NCBI GenBank assembly: GCA_015163815.1
Contig: JAAOIJ010000101.1
Coordinates: 1 to 15,626, forward strand
Reading direction: 5' to 3'
Origin: Endozoicomonadaceae bacterium
Lineage (GTDB): Bacteria; Pseudomonadota; Gammaproteobacteria; Pseudomonadales; Endozoicomonadaceae
DNA: 15,626 nt
Positions 15,592-15,626 of the stretch are shown in pieces. The notes beneath the pieces were generated by a model. The model was given only the letters and a program-made list of their open reading frames with translations, was not told the origin of the DNA and made no database searches. Each line of letters opens with the position of its first letter. Positions within the stretch are counted from its first letter, which is position 1. Position numbers and translations under genes: made by a program.

Positions 15592-15603
15592 AAATTATTC
15601 ATT
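15552..15603. repeat. Internal hairpin of the small element
   Basis: AATGAA-G-TAATTTATGT (15552-15568) pairs with ACATAAATTA-TTCATT (15588-15603): 16 base pairs with one bulged G and a 19-base loop. The hairpin lies asymmetrically, next to the right terminal repeat. It could be an RNA structure or transcript-stopping signal carried by the element; no function is known to me. Confidence 0.7.
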
Positions 15604-15609
15604 GAACTG

Positions 15610-15626
15610 CTTATTGCAAAGGTCTC
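15610..15626 (-). repeat. Right terminal inverted repeat, 17 bp
   Basis: CTTATTGCAAAGGTCTC is the exact reverse complement of 15488-15504. It coincides with the last base of the window, so extension beyond 17 bases cannot be excluded. Confidence 0.9.

Larger units (their letters stand above)
15488..15626. mobile_element. Small inverted-repeat element (MITE-like) nested in the IS30 gene
   Basis: The 139-base segment is bounded by perfect 17-bp inverted repeats, begins exactly where the transposase similarity stops, and is too short to encode its own transposase. This is the pattern of a non-autonomous miniature inverted-repeat element mobilised in trans. The ends start GAGACCTTTGCA; from memory this resembles ends of some IS5-group elements in intracellular bacteria, which I could not check. 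The inner part has a further 16-bp hairpin (15552-15603). The window stops at the outer end of the right repeat, so the second target-site copy cannot be seen and the repeat could be longer. Confidence 0.7.

Noticed and set aside
1..15626. CRISPR array, defence island, rRNA or tRNA genes
   Set aside because: No regularly spaced repeats, defence gene cluster, tRNA cloverleaf or rRNA sequence was seen on either strand.

Overview
The window looks like an AT-rich gammaproteobacterial chromosome segment. Its core is the transcription/translation cluster secE-nusG-rplK-rplA-rplJ-rplL-rpoB-rpoC, all on the + strand and all essentially full length. RpoB and RpoC carry the features typical of proteobacterial enzymes: the catalytic aspartates, both RpoC zinc sites, and a long insertion in the RpoC trigger loop. 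The low GC content, the A/T-rich codon choice, and a decayed insertion sequence with a small inverted-repeat element at the right edge suggest a host-associated lineage, possibly Legionellales/Coxiella-like. The genus cannot be fixed from the sequence alone.

Layout: 1-398 is an AT-rich gap with no recognisable gene. It lacks the tRNA-Trp/tuf pair that often precedes secE. secE and nusG (399-1394) form the first unit. A gap of 289 bases follows, holding an AT-rich hairpin, -10-like boxes and a possible L1-binding leader structure. rplK-rplA (1684-2809) are 1 base apart. A structured leader (about 2864-2990) resembling the L10 autoregulatory leader precedes rplJ-rplL (3069-4065). rpoB and rpoC (4282-12639) end at a perfect 14-bp hairpin at 12687-12724. 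Beyond it the usual str operon (rpsL-rpsG-fusA) is absent. Instead come pgpA, a small protein with a Lar-like zinc ribbon fused to one membrane helix, then def and fmt.

Right end: downstream of fmt, on the minus strand, is the 3' part of an IS30-family transposase gene. It is interrupted at 15488 by a sequence with perfect 17-bp inverted repeats at 15488-15504 and 15610-15626. This reads as a MITE of about 139 bp nested in a dead IS30 copy. The first 34 residues of the minus-strand open frame there come from the small element, not from the transposase.

Functionally, NusG binds the RpoB/RpoC polymerase encoded downstream, SecE belongs to the protein-export channel, and L11, L1, L10 and L7/L12 build the L1 and GTPase-associated stalks of the 50S subunit. 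Def and Fmt handle the N-formyl group at the two ends of initiator methionine use, and PgpA makes phosphatidylglycerol. Most of the window is conserved housekeeping sequence. I saw no defence system, CRISPR array or novel multi-gene system. The items most worth a second look are the nested MITE/IS30 structure, the membrane-anchored Lar-like protein, and the structured leaders.
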